Source of the DNA: UBA7672 sp965279085
GTDB taxonomy: Bacteria; Pseudomonadota; Alphaproteobacteria; Caulobacterales; Hyphomonadaceae
NCBI GenBank assembly: GCA_965279085.1
Contig: OZ257149.1
Coordinates: forward strand, 1,116,001-1,180,000
DNA length: 64,000 nt
Direction: 5' to 3'
Shown: one piece after another, positions 27,328 to 35,864 of the stretch
How the letters are laid out: every line of letters starts with the position of its first letter
Position numbering within the stretch: the stretch's first letter is position 1
The notes under the pieces: model-generated
Databases searched by the model: none
The model's input: only the letters and a program-made list of their open reading frames with translations
What the model was told of the DNA's origin: nothing
Translations under genes and position numbers: made by a program

Positions 27328-27867
27328 TTATCTTGGCGGCGGGTAGTTGGGCGACTTGTAGAGGCCCATGGATGTAAGGTCCGGCTTGAACTTCTTGTGG
27401 CAGCTCTCGCAAGATGCAACGAGCCTGTCGCCGGCTTCGTTCAACGCTTTCACGTCCTTGGCCTGAGTGGCCTTCAGCGCAATCATACCGGCTGCGCTCA
27501 TCTCATCGGCGAAGGTTTGCCATTCGGGATCAGCCACCCAGTCGATATCGTTGGGGCCGGTCCCCGCGAGCTGGATCAACTTGCCGCTCACCGCCATCTG
27601 ATAGGCGTTGTATTCTGCTTCGCTCCAACGGGCAGCGCTGTTCGGCGGATCATAGGCATCCAGCCAGAGCGGCTCCGAGGCGTGATCAACCAGGGCTACC
27701 ATCACCGCGTTCAGACTTACCGGGAGCGTGACCGCCGGGGCGGCAACCGCAACCGCCGCAGGCGCCTCAGAGGCCGGCTGGGCGGTCTCGACGGGCTTGT
27801 CCGGAGAACAGCCAGAGATTGAACCGACGCCAAGTGCGATGATGGCGACTGAAACAAATGAACGCAT
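27328..27867 (-). CDS. cytochrome c'-like monohaem lipoprotein
   Basis: ATG at 27867 gives 179 residues with a lipoprotein signal (MRSFVSVAIIALGVGSISGC), an Ala/Pro linker, a helical domain ('LNAVMVALVDHASEPLWLDAYDPP'), and a haem site CESCHKKF near residue 160. A haem motif near the C-terminus of a four-helix domain is the cytochrome c'/c-556 arrangement. Such proteins bind NO or act as electron carriers in the periplasm. The His in 'LVDHASEPLWL' is a possible functional residue. A possible FixK-type box (27913-27926) lies upstream. Confidence 0.82.
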   Translation of the reverse strand: MRSFVSVAIIALGVGSISGCSPDKPVETAQPASEAPAAVAVAAPAVTLPVSLNAVMVALVDHASEPLWLDAYDPPNSAARWSEAEYNAYQMAVSGKLIQLAGTGPNDIDWVADPEWQTFADEMSAAGMIALKATQAKDVKALNEAGDRLVASCESCHKKFKPDLTSMGLYKSPNYPPPR

Positions 27868-27912
27868 GGCCGAGCCTCGACTTTGTTCGTTGATGGGCGG
27901 GCGCCTGTCTTT

Positions 27913-27926
27913 TTGAGAACAACCAA
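27913..27926. promoter_or_regulatory. weak FixK-type box upstream of the cytochrome c' gene
   Basis: TTGAGAACAACCAA has one mismatch to TTGA-N6-(T/G)CAA. Its centre is 52 bp from the start codon, in line with the other boxes. Confidence 0.35.
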
Positions 27927-28064
27927 CGCGGCTGGCCGCGAAGCATGTCCCTGCCACTCGTTAGCGCCCAGCGGTTACAAGCGTGCAGTGGAAGATCATC
28001 GCAGCTTCTCGCGGCGTGATCGGACTACGATCGCACACTTCGTGCTCAATATCCGGCAACGTCC

Positions 28065-28889
28065 TTATCCGCGCTGGTTCATGATCACTTCAGCGATCAG
28101 GCCGGTCGCAATGGCGACCAGCAGGAAGTCGCCTCGATCATCCTGTACCCAGTGCTGGTCGCGCGGCGGCGGCCGAAGGCTGTGCGTTCGATAGTCAACT
28201 TCGGCGAAGCGTCCATTGTAATACCCCAGTTTCTCTCCGCGCTCCCACGGATGATAGCCGAGGGCAAAGCCCGCACGGCCATACTGCCCTGCGGGCGGCG
28301 GGCCGGAATGCCATGCGTTGTCCCGGTAGTATCCGTTGTGCTTTTTAGGATCCCACCGCGCTTCGCGGCGATTGTCTCGCCTCTCCTCACGGCCATCGGA
28401 ATACCATCGATTGTTGACGATGACCTGAGCGATCAGCCCGGTACGGATCGAGACAAGCAGATAGTCGCCGCGATCGTCGCGCACCCAGCGAGAGCCGCGT
28501 GGCGGCTTGCGCAGATTTTCGGAGCGGTAATTCACTTCGGCGAAGCGTCCGCTGTAGTAGCCCAGCCGATCTCCCTTGGCCCAAGGATGATAGCCAAACA
28601 CAACCCCGACACGATTGTTTTCGGGCGGGCCAAAGGTCCAGCGGTTGTTATAGAAATAGCCGTTGTACCGGGTTTCATCCCAACGCGTGTTGCTGCGATC
28701 ATCACGCCAGCCTTCCCGGCGATCCCGGTAGTCGTTTCCGGCGCGATCGTCGCCGGACTGTTGCCGACGGTCGGGCTCGCTTTGTTGTCCACGGCGGTCC
28801 TGCCCGGGCTGAGCCGAAGCGGCGCCGACAGTGAGCGAACTCGCGAGCACGAGAGCCGCGACCGCGGTATAGAGTGCGTTCTTTTTCAT
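28065..28889 (-). CDS. periplasmic protein with two RcnB-type domains
   Basis: The 274-residue secreted protein has a signal peptide (MKKNALYTAVAALVLASSLTVGAASA) and an Arg/Asp/Gln-rich linker. Two copies of the same domain follow, at about residues 68-165 and 178-274. Each copy contains 'LGYY.GRFAEV.YR', a Pro-Arg stretch, 'W V.DDRGD.LLV.I.TGLIA.VI', the RcnB pattern. E. coli RcnB is a periplasmic modulator of Ni/Co homeostasis with one such domain, so this looks like an internal duplication. Metal binding is unproven. It is isolated, at the end of the stress cluster. Confidence 0.85.
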   Translation of the reverse strand: MKKNALYTAVAALVLASSLTVGAASAQPGQDRRGQQSEPDRRQQSGDDRAGNDYRDRREGWRDDRSNTRWDETRYNGYFYNNRWTFGPPENNRVGVVFGYHPWAKGDRLGYYSGRFAEVNYRSENLRKPPRGSRWVRDDRGDYLLVSIRTGLIAQVIVNNRWYSDGREERRDNRREARWDPKKHNGYYRDNAWHSGPPPAGQYGRAGFALGYHPWERGEKLGYYNGRFAEVDYRTHSLRPPPRDQHWVQDDRGDFLLVAIATGLIAEVIMNQRG

Positions 28890-29271
28890 TGGGGTTTCTT
28901 TCTGTAGTCACTCAACGCATTGAATGGCGGAGCGTTCCTCGGACCTCGATTCAGGCTGTCGCAGATCCAAGTTGTCATGTGTTTTCTGCCGGCAAAATGG
29001 CACGGGCGTTCCCCCGGCAAGACAATCGTCACGAGCGAAATCCTGCGCACCCGCAAGGGCAAAGTCGCTCGTTTGGAGCGACTCACTGGCCAATTGTGTG
29101 CTGAGACCTCGCATGGCCATGCCTCCGGAGCGCGGTCTCCGGCGGCGGCTTAGGGCCAGGTTGCGCCTTCCGGTCTCGCCGCATCGAACGGCAGTCTTTC
29201 GCCGGAAGCGGCCAGTCCAGGGTGCAGCAAACATAGTGGCATGCTGTCATCGAAAATTTGCGCGGGCCGAG
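28890..29271. other. 382-bp region without a supported gene
   Basis: It holds the promoter side of the RcnB-type gene. Frames on both strands are short, mutually overlapping and lack ribosome binding sites. I see no RNA gene. Confidence 0.4.
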
Positions 29272-29592
29272 TCAGCGTCCAGTGATCGCTTGTAACTTGG
29301 AGATCATCTCGTCCACGTCTCGCAGCGCCGTTTGTCTGGCAAGTTCGAGTTCTCGAGTCTCGGGCTCAAAGCACGTAGCAACCGTTATTGATCGCTCGAA
29401 TTCCATGTCGGCTTCTGCGACGTCAAACTGCGTGGCAAGCGCCGAACCGGAAAGTCCGCGCTCGAATGCACTCACTCTTTCGCGTGCAGGAGCGAGCACT
29501 TGGTCGTTGGGAAGGCAGCACCGCTCAAGAATTGCCGCTCGCCCTCTTCCCGGCAGGTAGGCGGGATGTCGCCGAACGGAGCTGGTCACCAA
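29272..29592 (-). CDS. hypothetical protein, doubtful
   Basis: A 106-codon frame whose second half ('FEPETRELELARQTALRDVDEMISKLQAITGR') looks like a genuine amphipathic coil, while the first 35 residues are Arg/Pro-rich and noise-like. The true start may be internal. I recognise no family. It could be a remnant next to the SnoaL-like gene. Confidence 0.3.
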   Translation of the reverse strand: MVTSSVRRHPAYLPGRGRAAILERCCLPNDQVLAPARERVSAFERGLSGSALATQFDVAEADMEFERSITVATCFEPETRELELARQTALRDVDEMISKLQAITGR

Positions 29593-29688
29593 GAGACGGT
29601 AGGTATTGGCGCGGGCCAGCGCTATTCAGATGCGCTGAACAGAATCTCAGGGCTATCCAGTTCGAGAGATTGAGCACAGGGGAGCCTA

Positions 29689-30087
29689 ATGTTTCCGCAA
29701 AGTTTCGACGCCGCCATTGTCGCCAGTCACGATGCAGTGCGCGCGATGAGCAGAGGTGATCCGGGCCCAACCCTGGCCCTTTGGTCCAGCTGCGATGACA
29801 TCTTGCTGGCCAATCCGCTTGGACCTCCAATTGTCGGGCGGCGGGACGTGGTCGCCGAGACAGAACGGGTGGCCGCGATGTTCGCGGGGCTCGAATCGTT
29901 CTCATTCGAGGAATTTGCTCGGTTCGAAACGCCGGATCTCGGCTATCTTTCGGGATTTGAGCGCGCCCAAGTCAGACGGATCAGGAGTGACGCCCCAAGC
30001 GCTATGACGCTTCGCGTAACAACAATCTTTCGACGCGAAGGGGATGGTTGGAGGCTCGTGCTTCAAGCAGATCGCTGGCGCTGCTAA
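29689..30087 (+). CDS. SnoaL-like / NTF2-fold protein
   Basis: The 132-residue protein begins MFPQSFDAAIVASHDAVRAMSRGD after GGGGAG. The helix-strand pattern ('PTLALWSSCDDILLANPLGPPIVGRRDVVAE...', 'MTLRVTTIFRREGDGWRLV') is that of SnoaL/ketosteroid-isomerase-like NTF2 folds. Such proteins usually end '(K)LVHRHAD'; here the end is LVLQADRWRC, so the last residues may have been altered by the recombination that brought the truncated integrase immediately downstream. No substrate can be inferred. Confidence 0.7.
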   Translation: MFPQSFDAAIVASHDAVRAMSRGDPGPTLALWSSCDDILLANPLGPPIVGRRDVVAETERVAAMFAGLESFSFEEFARFETPDLGYLSGFERAQVRRIRSDAPSAMTLRVTTIFRREGDGWRLVLQADRWRC

Positions 30088-30145
30088 CAGCGATCTTCTT
30101 ATATTTCTGGGCTCTAGCTTTTCCGCCCTTCCGACCAGCCTCAGC

Positions 30146-30820
30146 CCTATCCGTGATGGCGTCCGGCGGCGCGGATATGGCGCTGCGAAGGATTTCCTGT
30201 CCTGCCTGAGGGGAGTCTATCGGGTCGCGATCGAAGATGGCTTGGTCGCCTCCGATCCAACCGTCGGCATCCACGCTCCGCGGCCCAAGTCCGAAGGCTG
30301 GCATAGCTGGACGCCCGAGGAGTGCGACGCCTACGAGCGGCGCTGGCCCGTCGGCACCAAGCAAAGGACCGCCTACGCGCTCGGGATCTATACCGCCCAG
30401 CGCATCTCGGATGCCGTTGCGCTTGGCCGTCAGCACATTCGGCAGGGCCGCCTGGAATTCACCCAGCAGAAAAACCGCCGCCGCTCTCCGGTAAGGGTTG
30501 TGATCCCGCTGACGCCGCCCCTGGCAGAAGCGCTCGCTGGTTGGCAGGGTTCAGGGCTGACGTTCCTAGAGACCGCGTACGGCCGCCCATTTAGCGCTGA
30601 CGGGCTATCAAACGCCTTCCGGGGTTGGTGCGACGCTGCCGATCTCCCGCAGTGCACGTTTCATGGCCTGCGGAAGGCCGCGGCTACCCGGCTCGCAGAG
30701 GCCGGATGCACCCCTCACCAGATCATGGCGGTGCTCGGTCACACGACCCATCAACAGGCCGCGCTTTACACCCGCGCAGCTGATCGCGCCGGCATGCATG
30801 GCCGACCAGGCGCTGGGTAG
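30146..30820 (+). pseudogene. truncated tyrosine recombinase (phage integrase), N-terminus missing
   Basis: From about 'IRDGVRRRGYGAAKDFLSCL' the frame matches the middle and catalytic part of a phage-type tyrosine integrase. The catalytic set is present: Arg in 'YTAQRISDAV', 'HGLR' (His-x-x-Arg), the His of 'LGHTTHQQAALYTRAADR', and its Tyr. The normal N-terminal arm-binding and core-binding parts (roughly the first 100-120 residues) are missing, and the frame runs upstream into the end of the SnoaL-like gene. It sits immediately outside the left boundary of the tRNA-Glu island and is not closely similar to the island's own integrase. It is probably the relic of an earlier element. Confidence 0.75.
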
Positions 30821-30836
30821 ACTGTATGGTGAACGA

Positions 30837-30878
30837 ATGGACCCACTTGGACCCACCGGTTGACCTTGGTGGGTCCAA
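30837..30878. repeat. TGGACCCAC direct and inverted repeats
   Basis: TGGACCCAC occurs twice in tandem (30838 and 30848). An 11-bp perfect inverted repeat pairs TTGGACCCACC (30847-30857) with GGTGGGTCCAA (30868-30878) around a 10-nt loop. It lies between the truncated integrase and the left att site. It could be a terminator of the old integrase, although no T-run follows, or an arm-type site for a recombinase. Confidence 0.6.
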
Positions 30879-30917
30879 TTCGGCGAAAAAATCTTGATGG
30901 ATCAATTGCCGAAGTAA

Positions 30918-30935
30918 CCGCTGGCAGTCCCTAGG
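30918..30935. repeat. attachment site, left copy of the 18-bp direct repeat
   Basis: CCGCTGGCAGTCCCTAGG is identical to 53208-53225, where it contains the 3' end of tRNA-Glu. It marks the left end of the 22.3-kb island, 169 bp before the integrase start. Confidence 0.9.
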
Positions 30936-31104
30936 ACGGCGAAGGGACTTCCGCGGAAATCCGAGCATATCCGATTGTTCCTTTGGAATCGAGCCGATTC
31001 CGGAGTCGATCGTCTGCCGAGGTCCGGCCCAATCCGGCATGATCCATGCTCCGCGCTGGGACCAGGTTTGGGGCCAAGAGTTCGGTCAGCCACGAGGATG
31101 GTGT

Positions 31105-32334
31105 ATGGCGCACGAGATTAACCGTTTGTCGGCCCGACAGGTGCCGACCCTGACCAGCCCCGGCCGCTATGCCGACGGGAATCGCCTCTATCTCAGCGTG
31201 GGGAAGCAGGGCCAGCGGCGCTGGGTCTACCTTTATCGCTGGAGGGGGAGGTCGATCGAAATGGGCCTTGGATCCGTCAAGGACGTCACCCTGGCCCATG
31301 CCCGTAGCAAGGCCCGCGACGCCGGCGCCCTGATCGCCGACGGGGTCAGCCCGCTGGAGTACCGTCGCCGGATCGCCCCCTCCCTGACCTTCGGTGAGTT
31401 TGCTGACGCCTGGCTTACTGGCATCCGGAGCGGCTTCCGCGCCGACAAGCACTACGCCTTCTATGAGAGGGTCGTGTCCAAGCATCTGGCGCCGTTGAGG
31501 CTCAAGCAGATCGCCGACATCACCACAGAAGACGTCCTCGATATCCTGAAACCGATCTGGAGCACCGAATTCGACAAGGGCGGCAAGATGGAAACCGCTT
31601 CCCGCACGCGCGGTATACTCGAACGGATTCTCGACGCTGCCAAGGTCAAAGGCTATCGCACGGGGGAGAACCCCGCCCGCTGGAAGGGGCACCTCAAGCA
31701 CCTGCTCCCGCCCCGCCGGAAGCTCACCAAGGGCCACTTCGCGGCGGTCCCCTACAAGGACATGCCGGACCTGATGCGCGCACTACGCGAGGCAGACGGC
31801 ATCGGCGCGCGTGCGCTGGAGCTAGCTACGCTTTGCGGGGTCCGGACCGGCGACATCATCGGGATGCGCTGGCGCGAGGTCGATCTCGATCGGGCGCTTT
31901 GGACGATTCCCAAGGAGCGTTTGAAGGGCAAGCGAAACGACCACAGCGTTCCGCTATCGCCGCGGGCCGTCGAAGTTCTCCAGATCATGAAAGACATGGA
32001 GTTGGGCAACAGTCCGACCGAATTCGTGTTCCCCGGCACGAAGGCCGACGGTGGCCTCAGTGACGCTGCGATGCGAGCAGTCCTGCGCCGGATGGGTAGA
32101 ACCGAGACCGTTCACGGCATGCGATCAGCGCTTCGCGATTGGGCTGGCAACGAGACTACGTTTCCACGCGAACTCGCCGAGGAAGTTCTGGCGCATGTCA
32201 TCGGCAACGAAGTCGAGAAGGCTTATCGGCGAAGTGAAGCGATCGACAAGCGACGCGTCCTGCTTGTCGCATGGGCAAACTTTCTGAACAACAGGAACAA
32301 CGTCATCGCAATCGAGACGAGCGCAGCATCATGA
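31105..32334 (+). CDS. tyrosine integrase of the tRNA-Glu island (P4-like)
   Basis: The start at 31105 (MAHEINRLSARQVPTL) follows a GAGGA-like site. The 409-residue protein opens with the DUF4102/AP2-like arm-binding domain ('GRYADGNRLYLSVGKQGQRRWVYLYRWRGR...MGLGSVKDVTLAHAR'), then a SAM-like core-binding domain and the catalytic domain: Arg in 'LCGVRTGDIIGMRWREVD', 'HGMRSALRDWA' (His-x-x-Arg), 'HVIGNEVEKAYRRSEAID' with the Tyr nucleophile. It sits just inside the left att repeat and is the obvious enzyme for integration at tRNA-Glu. Its stop overlaps the next gene's start (ATGA). Confidence 0.93.
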   Translation: MAHEINRLSARQVPTLTSPGRYADGNRLYLSVGKQGQRRWVYLYRWRGRSIEMGLGSVKDVTLAHARSKARDAGALIADGVSPLEYRRRIAPSLTFGEFADAWLTGIRSGFRADKHYAFYERVVSKHLAPLRLKQIADITTEDVLDILKPIWSTEFDKGGKMETASRTRGILERILDAAKVKGYRTGENPARWKGHLKHLLPPRRKLTKGHFAAVPYKDMPDLMRALREADGIGARALELATLCGVRTGDIIGMRWREVDLDRALWTIPKERLKGKRNDHSVPLSPRAVEVLQIMKDMELGNSPTEFVFPGTKADGGLSDAAMRAVLRRMGRTETVHGMRSALRDWAGNETTFPRELAEEVLAHVIGNEVEKAYRRSEAIDKRRVLLVAWANFLNNRNNVIAIETSAAS

Positions 32335-33110
32335 GCCGCAATAACTCCGCTGCAGCCGCATCGAAAACAAAAACGTCCACTTCAAGGAGGAGTGGTGAAT
32401 ATCGTCCGCTCACATCTTCGGAGCGGGTGGCAAAACAAGAGGAGGCGGCTCGCAAACGCCTGCAAGGAATACTAGAGCCCGATCGCATCTGGCCTTTCTG
32501 GAGCGCGTATCAAGCGTCGTGGTATTTTGTGGGCATTGATCCGGACGCTACCATCTGGAGCGACGGACCAGAGGCTTCGCTTCTTGCAAAGCTTCCCGGT
32601 GTGCCAAGAGACTCCTCTTCATCCTCCCACATACATGAGATGCATCTGGAAGACTGGCACGCGAAGGTGAGTGAACTTATCCAGGGATCGCCCCAAACTC
32701 CCGTGGCATGGATCCGTGAATGGCTTGCAAAGGGCCTTCGGCCCGTTTGGCTCGATGCTGCGCTTGCGGATACACTGTGCCGGTCGTTGCTTCCCGATGA
32801 CCTCGTGCGAAAATGCGGCGTGCGACCTGATGGCACAAAGCGTCAGGTTGCCGCCGCGCATGCGCGATACGGTCAAGACGTCACCCACAAAACGGTTCTG
32901 GAGCACCGGGACGATTTTGTTCACTGGACCCAAAGTGGTGCTCACCTCACGGAGACAGGAACCCTACGACGTGGAGCCATTCGAAACTGGTGCATTCAGG
33001 TCTGTGACGTAGCTCGCGAAAAGTATGGCGAGGAGATCCGTCCACAGCGAATGTACGGCTGGGCGAAGCGGTGGCTTAAAGAACTGAACGACGGCTCGCG
33101 ACAAGCATGA
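32331..33110 (+). CDS. island-encoded protein of unknown function
   Basis: The start is set by ATGA overlap with the integrase stop, so translation is coupled. The product of 259 residues has a basic Ser/Thr-rich N-terminus (residues 1-30), a likely helical 'SSERVAKQEEAARKRLQGIL', and a compact C-terminal half rich in Trp and Arg ('WIREWLAKGLRPVWLDAALADTL', 'WAKRWLKELNDG'). I do not recognise a domain. Its position between integrase and AlpA-like gene suggests a regulatory or replication-linked role, but that is an inference from placement only. Confidence 0.7.
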   Translation: MSRNNSAAAASKTKTSTSRRSGEYRPLTSSERVAKQEEAARKRLQGILEPDRIWPFWSAYQASWYFVGIDPDATIWSDGPEASLLAKLPGVPRDSSSSSHIHEMHLEDWHAKVSELIQGSPQTPVAWIREWLAKGLRPVWLDAALADTLCRSLLPDDLVRKCGVRPDGTKRQVAAAHARYGQDVTHKTVLEHRDDFVHWTQSGAHLTETGTLRRGAIRNWCIQVCDVAREKYGEEIRPQRMYGWAKRWLKELNDGSRQA

Positions 33111-33217
33111 AATGTCGGATGCACCTGATTTGCCGGGTGCAACTTGCAGCTGCCTTTTTCGCCGTTCGAGTCCCACGTATCTGGAGGTCATCCGACGACA
33201 TCCATGGGTCACCGACA

Positions 33218-33409
33218 ATGGTTCAGCAGGTTCTACTCCGCCTTCCCGCCGTAATCGCGGCAACGCAACTTTCCCGATCTACCATCTATTCAGCCATTCA
33301 GGCAGGACGCTTCCCAAGGCCCGTCCGTATTGGTCAGCGCGCTGTGAGATGGCGAACCGAAGAGGTCGAGGCTTGGCTTGCGGCGCTCCGTCCGATGGAC
33401 AGGAGCTAA
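33218..33409 (+). CDS. AlpA-like helix-turn-helix protein
   Basis: The 63-residue protein has the MerR/excisionase-like winged helix of AlpA: 'RLPAVIAATQLSRSTIYSAIQAGRFPRPVRIGQRAVRWRTEEVEAWL'. AlpA-type proteins activate integrase or act as excisionases in P4-like elements. It lies 8 bp before the primase/VapE gene and should be cotranscribed. Frames extending upstream of 33218 are rejected because the HTH begins just after this ATG. Confidence 0.88.
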   Translation: MVQQVLLRLPAVIAATQLSRSTIYSAIQAGRFPRPVRIGQRAVRWRTEEVEAWLAALRPMDRS

Positions 33410-33416
33410 GCCGCCG

Positions 33417-35864
33417 ATGCTGCCCGAAGCCCTACAGCTCGCCACTCACCGAGTCGCAACTCACTGGCTGAAAGCCAAAAGCAAGGCCCCGGTGGACAAC
33501 GGGTGGTCGAAAGCAAAGGTCAACACGGCAGCCGACATGGAAGCCAGCTATCGGGATGGTTTGAATCTCGGGCTCCGCACCGGCAAACCGTCCGAGGTCG
33601 TCCACGGGCTTTACCTCTATGTGATCGACGTAGACGTAAAGGGGTCGCGCGCCGACGGGGACGAAGCATATGCCAAGCTGGCCGAACTGATTCCAGACTG
33701 GGAAGAACGCGCCTATGTTCAAAGCGGCAGGGGCGGAGACAGCATCCACATTTACTGCGTCTACGACAAAGACCTCCCGGCCCGGAAGCTCGCCCACAGC
33801 CAGCAAAAAGTCACGTGGGAGGACGGCGCCGGCAATACTCACAAGTCGTGGGCGTGGGAGATCGAGCGCTTCGGTACGGGCAAGCAGGTCGCCGCGCCAC
33901 CCTCGATTCACCCCGACACTGGCAACGCCTACCAATGGGGTCAGGAGCTGAACTGGGACGACCTCGACTCCGAATACCTCGACCTTTCCAAGATCGCCCC
34001 CGAGGGCGACGACCGGGAGGAGCAGAACTCGCGAGCAGCACGCGACGATAGCTCCTCCCGGTCCACAACGGGCGATCTGTCCGACTTCGTGAAGACCCGC
34101 CCTCTGGGCATCACGCTCGACGAAGCAAGGGGCTACCTTCGCGACCTCGACCACGACAAGTGGTGCTTCGACTATGAGGGTTGGCTGAAGGTCGGGATGG
34201 CTCTCGACCACGAGTTCGAGGGTGATCGCGATGCGCTCAAACTCTGGCACGAGTTCTCCGAGAAGGCCGACAACTACGACGCCGAAGTGCTCGACGAGAA
34301 GTGGGAGAGCTTCGGTCGCGACAAGCGCCGCCGGCCTGTACGCTTCGCCACCCTGATCGCGGCCGGTTCACACAGGCGCCTCCGCCGTGAGCACAGTGGT
34401 GCCGAAGAGGATGATCCGCTCGACGATCCGAACGATCCGGATGCATGGCTCTCGATGCTACTCCTCAACGACAAGGGTATCCCCGAATCGACCGCCGCGA
34501 ACGTCACGCTGATTATGTGTAACGATGTGCGATTTAAGGGCGTGTTCGGCCGGAACCGCTTCGTCGAGGACGTTTGTATCACACGGTCGCCGCCGCCGAA
34601 GATTGCCAGGTCCAGGCTCAAGCAGAGTCAAATGCTGCAACTCGACTCTTGGATGTGGAAATTGACGCCCGCGGAGGCTCGCGAGGGCCGCCCGGTCGAG
34701 GACGACCACTACCACGAGATCAGGGCGTGCCTTGAAGAGCCAGTGAACCGCGGCGGCTATAGGATGAAGGTCACGGATCGCGACCTCCACGCTGCGATCT
34801 CCATCGCCGCAAACCGCAACCCGTATCATCCTGTGCAGAGTTATCTCGACACTCTGGAATGGGATGGCACGCCGCGCGTCGATTTTATGTTCGTCGAGTA
34901 CCTCGGATGCGCGGATGACGCTTACCACCGCCAGACCAGCCGCCTGACGCTAGTGGCGGCAGTCGCGCGGGTCTATCAGCCAGGCCACAAGTTCGACTTC
35001 GTGCCGATCCTCGAAGGCAAGCAGGGCATTCGCAAGTCCACTTTCATTCGACATCTCGGACTACACTGGTACATCGAACTCGACTGCCCCTTCGACGATC
35101 CGAAGCGTGTGGTTGAGACCCTGACCGGCTCCTGGATCGCCGAGATCCCCGAACTTTCGAACTTCGGCAAGTCTGAGATCGGCGCCGTTAAGGCATTTTT
35201 CTCTAAGGGGGAGGAAAAGGTCCGCGAAGCCTATGGTCGCAAGGCCAAGCGTTTCCTCCGTCAGTCGGTCTATCTAGGGACGACGAACGACCGGGAGTAC
35301 CTGCGCGATCCCACCGGCAACCGCCGCTTCTGGCCGATCCAGTGCCTCACTGATCAGATCGACACCGACAAGCTGAAACGCGAAGTCCCGCAGCTTTGGG
35401 CCGAGGCCGTCGCGATCTACAAGGAGATGGCGGCCGACACCCCACCGGGCCAGCTTCCGCTCTACCTCAAGGGCGATGCGCGCGGAATCGCGCTCGAACT
35501 GCAAGACTCCCGCGTGATCGAGACGCAGGCTCACGGATGGGCCGGCTTGATCGCGGCGTGGGCAAACGAGCGAGTTCCCCAGTCGGTGATGGACGGCACG
35601 AGCGAAAAGTTCGAGCGGCACGACGGCAAGCCCGATCTGCTAGTGCGTCGCGAATCCATCTGTGCGCTGCAGATTTGGGTCGAAGTGCTGAAAGGTACGA
35701 CCGAAACTTACGGCCGCGGAAACTCCCTGAAGGTGATTGAGGCGATTCGGGCGACCGGAGACTGGGAAGATCGCGGAAGGGAATACTTCACGATCTACGG
35801 TCGGCAGCGCTGCTTTAAACGCATCGCGAAGGCGAGAAGATCGAAAAACGACTTACTCGGCTGA
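33417..35864 (+). CDS. primase / VapE (VirE)-type replication protein
   Basis: The 815-residue protein has an N-terminal primase-polymerase-like domain with acidic motif 'VIDVDVKG' (about residues 69-76) and 'SGRGGDSIHIY', then a PriCT-2-like domain (about 235-300, 'EARGYLRDLDHDKWCFDYEGWLKVGMAL'). The C-terminal VapE/VirE SF3-like ATPase domain has Walker A 'EGKQGIRKST' (533-542), 'TGSWIAEIPELSNFGKSEI', 'YLGTTNDREYLRDPTGNRRFWPI'. Such proteins initiate replication of phage satellites and integrative elements. AGGAG precedes the ATG by 11 nt. The iteron-like DNA just downstream may be its origin. Confidence 0.88.
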   Translation: MLPEALQLATHRVATHWLKAKSKAPVDNGWSKAKVNTAADMEASYRDGLNLGLRTGKPSEVVHGLYLYVIDVDVKGSRADGDEAYAKLAELIPDWEERAYVQSGRGGDSIHIYCVYDKDLPARKLAHSQQKVTWEDGAGNTHKSWAWEIERFGTGKQVAAPPSIHPDTGNAYQWGQELNWDDLDSEYLDLSKIAPEGDDREEQNSRAARDDSSSRSTTGDLSDFVKTRPLGITLDEARGYLRDLDHDKWCFDYEGWLKVGMALDHEFEGDRDALKLWHEFSEKADNYDAEVLDEKWESFGRDKRRRPVRFATLIAAGSHRRLRREHSGAEEDDPLDDPNDPDAWLSMLLLNDKGIPESTAANVTLIMCNDVRFKGVFGRNRFVEDVCITRSPPPKIARSRLKQSQMLQLDSWMWKLTPAEAREGRPVEDDHYHEIRACLEEPVNRGGYRMKVTDRDLHAAISIAANRNPYHPVQSYLDTLEWDGTPRVDFMFVEYLGCADDAYHRQTSRLTLVAAVARVYQPGHKFDFVPILEGKQGIRKSTFIRHLGLHWYIELDCPFDDPKRVVETLTGSWIAEIPELSNFGKSEIGAVKAFFSKGEEKVREAYGRKAKRFLRQSVYLGTTNDREYLRDPTGNRRFWPIQCLTDQIDTDKLKREVPQLWAEAVAIYKEMAADTPPGQLPLYLKGDARGIALELQDSRVIETQAHGWAGLIAAWANERVPQSVMDGTSEKFERHDGKPDLLVRRESICALQIWVEVLKGTTETYGRGNSLKVIEAIRATGDWEDRGREYFTIYGRQRCFKRIAKARRSKNDLLG

